Below, piece after piece: positions 14,725 through 16,723 of a DNA stretch of 16,723 nucleotides. How positions within the stretch are numbered: the first letter of the stretch is position 1; the number at the start of each line of letters is the position of its first letter. This DNA is from JBBDWZ01 sp050732575 (GTDB taxonomy: Bacteria; Gemmatimonadota; Gemmatimonadetes; Longimicrobiales; RSA9). The DNA lies in NCBI GenBank assembly GCA_050732575.1, contig JBOHRF010000091.1, forward strand, positions 1 through 16,723, in the 5' to 3' direction. The translations under genes were made by a program, and so were the position numbers. A model generated the notes under the pieces. It had not been told where the DNA came from and ran no database searches. It saw only the letters and a list, made by a program, of their open reading frames with translations.

Positions 14725-14751
14725 AGGCCGTGTCGCCCGGCGACACGGCCT
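14725..14751. terminator. Strong hairpin between convergent DEAD-box-like and HU genes
   Basis: This is a perfect 13-bp inverted repeat, AGGCCGTGTCGCC at 14725-14737 and its complement at 14739-14751, with one base between the arms. In practice it forms a stem of about 11-12 bp with a 3-5 nt loop. It begins 2 nt after the DEAD-box-like stop codon. Read on minus, the stem is followed by TCTTATTG, a modest T-rich run. On plus the following bases are not T-rich. It probably ends both convergent transcripts, and more classically the HU one. Confidence 0.8.
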
Positions 14752-14784
14752 CGAGTTGTATCGGAATCCTCCACGACGGTTGGG

Positions 14785-15078
14785 CTATTCCGGCGGCTTG
14801 ACCGCTTCCTTCAATGCCTTGCCCGGTCGAAACGAAGCGCTCACAGTCGGACCAATTCGGATTTCGGTACCGGTGCGCGGGTTGCGACCGGTGCGCGCTT
14901 TACGTTGTTTGGTCTCGAACGTACCGAATCCAGAGATCTGCACCTTCTCACCGCGCTTGAGAGCGTCCAGGATCAAGCCGTCATCCGTGCTGAAGAGTGA
15001 CTCGATGGCCCGCAAGGCCTGGGTCTTGTTCAGCTCGGCTTTCTCGGAAAGGGCCTGGACCAGATCGGACTTGTTCAT
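14785..15078 (-). CDS. hup: HU family DNA-binding protein
   Basis: This is a 97-residue nucleoid protein of the HU/IHF family, which binds and bends DNA as a dimer. The helical N-terminus MNKSDLVQALSEKAELNKTQ, the turn QISGFGTFETKQRKAR and the beta-arm TGRNPRTGTEIRI with the intercalating RNPRTG are all typical, as is the C-terminal SFRPGKALKEAV. The length is normal for the family. The ATG at 15078 is preceded by GAGGAGC about 7-8 nt upstream on the minus strand. A possible -10 element lies just upstream of that. The gene appears monocistronic and ends before the hairpin shared with the convergent gene. HU rather than IHF is favoured by the general arm sequence; I cannot tell which paralogue it is. 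Confidence 0.95.
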   Translation of the reverse strand: MNKSDLVQALSEKAELNKTQALRAIESLFSTDDGLILDALKRGEKVQISGFGTFETKQRKARTGRNPRTGTEIRIGPTVSASFRPGKALKEAVKPPE

Positions 15079-15387
15079 GCGCTTCGCTCCTCAGTGATTA
15101 TGACGGCGCCCGGCGGCGCAATGCGGCGATTGCGAATCGAGTTGCTGAATCCGCTGCGGGACGAAGCTCGTCGTGCGATTCGTGCAGCACGTGCTCAGTC
15201 CGCCCTTGCGCCACCCGGAACGCTCGACCAACTTGCGACGCGGCACGCAGTTGGACAGCTCTCCGGACGTTTCATGCGTCGCGTGCCAGGGCACGCGGCG
15301 CGCAGGCGGGGATTACAGTAGGCCGGGTGCCGGAAAGCGTCAAGAGAGACGGCTGCGCAGTGCAAGCCGAGACGGCGCGGGAGACAG
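15079..15387. other. 309-bp divergent gap between HU and histidine kinase
   Basis: It must hold the HU promoter and, unless there is a distant one, that of the kinase. A plus-strand frame from ATG 15121 (or upstream starts near 15094) to TAG 15319-15321 would encode about 66 residues beginning MRRLRIELLNPLRDEARRAI, helical and Arg-rich. It lacks a ribosome site and a family I can recognise, so I do not call it a gene. The kinase ribosome site, GGGAGA, lies at about 15380-15385. I saw no RNA gene or inverted repeat here. Confidence 0.4.
15098..15103 (-). promoter_or_regulatory. Possible -10 element for the HU gene
   Basis: Read on minus, CATAAT lies about 20 bp upstream of the HU start codon and a few bases upstream of the GAGGAG ribosome site. 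That would give a short leader RNA. No convincing -35 hexamer sits at the right distance, so this rests on one near-consensus hexamer. Confidence 0.3.
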
Positions 15388-16719
15388 GTGTCCTCCGAAC
15401 GAGCAACACGCACCAAACAGACAGAGGCAAGCCAGCAACGTGAGCTGGAACTCGTGCGAGATATCGCCGAGGCGTTTTTCCACGCGCATACTCCCATCGA
15501 AGTGTATCGACTCGCGCTGGCGCGCGTTACACCCCTGGTCAGTGCGTCCTTCAGTTCCGTGTTCCTGCGCGATGAAAACGAGCCCGACTTATTGCGCCTG
15601 GTTTGCGCCAACAACTGGCCACAGGCATCGGCCCGCTACCTGAGTCAGCTCCGCATTCGGGTGGGACGCGGGCCGACCGGTCGTGCGGTAGCCGAGGCCA
15701 GGGCCATCGAAGTGGACGACGTGTTTGCCGATCTCTCACTGCGCGACTGGTGGGAGCCTGCGCGCGAGCTGGGATTTGCCGGCCTGATTTCACTGCCACT
15801 CGAGCGCGCCGGCCAATGCATGGGTGCGGTCAGCTTCTACTATGAAGCGACACATGAGTTCAACCCGGAAGAGCGAGCACTGCTGGCGCTAATTGCGCGG
15901 CAGCTCTCTTTGACCGGGGAACGCGCCCACAAGCTGGAAGATCTGCGGCTGGTCAACGAACGACTGCGCGACCAGGTCGAGCGACTCTCCGCGCAGGTCG
16001 GACAATCAGCGGAAGTTCAACGAATGAAAACGGAGTTCCTGGCCAACATGAGCCACGAACTGCGCACGCCCCTCACTTCGATACTTGGCTACACGTATTT
16101 GTTGCAGCAGGAGCAGCCCGGCCCACTCACACCCCAGCAGGCTGATTCGCTGGAAAAAATCAATGCGTCCGGCACCGTGCTGCTGCAGCTGATCAATGAT
16201 CTGCTGGCGCTGACCGAGCTTCGGTTGGGCCGGGTGGACGTGACCAACAGCACGGGTGACGCCGTGCTCATGGCGCGGGGCGTGGGGGCCGCCATCGAGC
16301 CACCGGAAAACGTGAAGTTCTCGATAGAATCTGCAGAAGAACGGGTAACCGTGGTTACCGATGTCGAGAAAGTGCACAAGGTGCTGGAGAACCTGCTGTC
16401 CAATGCCTTCAAGTTCACGCGCCAGGGCGAAGTCGTGCTGAGCGTGCGGCGCCTGGGATTCGGGGAGCTGGAGCGTGTGGAATGGTCAGTGCGCGATTCG
16501 GGTGTAGGTATCACGCGCGAACAACTGCCCACGGTTTTCGATGAGTTCCGTCAGGTCGATGGATCTTCCACTCGCCTCTACGGCGGCACGGGATTGGGCC
16601 TTGCGCTTTCTTTGCAACTAGCGCAACACCTGGGCGGCGAGATCCTGGTGGAGAGTGAAGTGGGCCGCGGTTCGACGTTCACGTTACGACTGCCTGCGCG
16701 ACCCGTACACACCTCATAG
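15388..16719 (+). CDS. Soluble GAF-domain sensor histidine kinase
   Basis: This is a 443-residue kinase with no membrane segment or signal peptide, so it should sense a cytosolic signal. Residues about 20-180 form a GAF domain (VRDIAEAFFHAHTPIEVYRL ... GRGPTGRAVAEARAIEVDDV ... GLISLPL ... MGAVSFYY). A short coiled coil (about 178-212) leads to the HisKA domain with FLANMSHELRTPLTSILGY, phosphoacceptor His223. The HATPase domain is complete: N box NLLSNAFKFT (335-344), G1 box DSGVGI (370-375), F box FDEFRQ (384-389) and G2 box GGTGLGL (399-405). It has no receiver domain. The start is GTG at 15388, preceded by GGGAGA. The gene stops 4 bp before the window edge, so any partner response regulator would lie outside. 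The GAF ligand is unknown. Confidence 0.93.
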   Translation: MSSERATRTKQTEASQQRELELVRDIAEAFFHAHTPIEVYRLALARVTPLVSASFSSVFLRDENEPDLLRLVCANNWPQASARYLSQLRIRVGRGPTGRAVAEARAIEVDDVFADLSLRDWWEPARELGFAGLISLPLERAGQCMGAVSFYYEATHEFNPEERALLALIARQLSLTGERAHKLEDLRLVNERLRDQVERLSAQVGQSAEVQRMKTEFLANMSHELRTPLTSILGYTYLLQQEQPGPLTPQQADSLEKINASGTVLLQLINDLLALTELRLGRVDVTNSTGDAVLMARGVGAAIEPPENVKFSIESAEERVTVVTDVEKVHKVLENLLSNAFKFTRQGEVVLSVRRLGFGELERVEWSVRDSGVGITREQLPTVFDEFRQVDGSSTRLYGGTGLGLALSLQLAQHLGGEILVESEVGRGSTFTLRLPARPVHTS

Positions 16720-16723
16720 CGCC

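Noticed and set aside
15091..15294. Minus-strand open frame upstream of HU
   Set aside because: It overlaps the HU promoter region and has no ribosome site or recognisable domain.

Overview
The window is GC-rich, densely coded bacterial chromosome with no mobile element, CRISPR array, tRNA or rRNA that I could see. The mix of families fits a Gemmatimonadota-type organism: a secreted DUF5117/DUF4953-type zinc metalloprotease, an M28 peptidase, a YtcJ-like amidohydrolase with a signal peptide, and a DEAD-box relative carrying a DbpA RNA-binding domain. This assignment is an inference from gene content, not a proven placement.

Layout, left to right. Positions 1-2084 (+) hold the C-terminal part of the zinc metalloprotease, cut by the window edge. 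It converges on a minus-strand pair: a lytic transglycosylase (3668-4411), then an M28 metallopeptidase (2142-3659). Divergent from that pair is a large secreted six-hairpin-glycosidase-like protein (4556-7012, +). It converges on a beta-propeller-like lipoprotein (7243-8157, -). Next is an overlapping plus-strand pair, a low-molecular-weight phosphatase (8214-8723) and a fructosamine/ketosamine kinase (8713-9582), which looks like a protein-deglycation unit. A minus-strand operon follows: a class I aminotransferase (11357-12550), then an exported amidohydrolase (9593-11335). Then, on plus, come a 96-residue protein of unknown function (12786-13076) and a DEAD-box-like protein (13241-14722). 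HU lies on minus (14785-15078), facing the DEAD-box-like gene across a strong hairpin. The window ends with a soluble GAF-histidine kinase (15388-16719, +).

Most of the products are export or envelope proteins for peptide, peptidoglycan and glycan breakdown, as expected of a heterotroph that scavenges polymers. The intracellular genes deal with protein repair, amino-acid metabolism, nucleoid structure and signalling.

The most unusual item is the DEAD-box-like protein. It keeps the Q motif, motif IV and an apparently intact DbpA-type RNA-binding domain. It has lost the Walker A lysine, the DEAD box, motif III and recognisable motifs V and VI, so it is probably a non-hydrolysing RNA-binding pseudo-helicase. 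The second unusual feature is a set of short degenerate tandem repeats (9, about 18 and 12 bp units) that sit on or just after stop codons. Two of these arrays share the same 9-bp unit.
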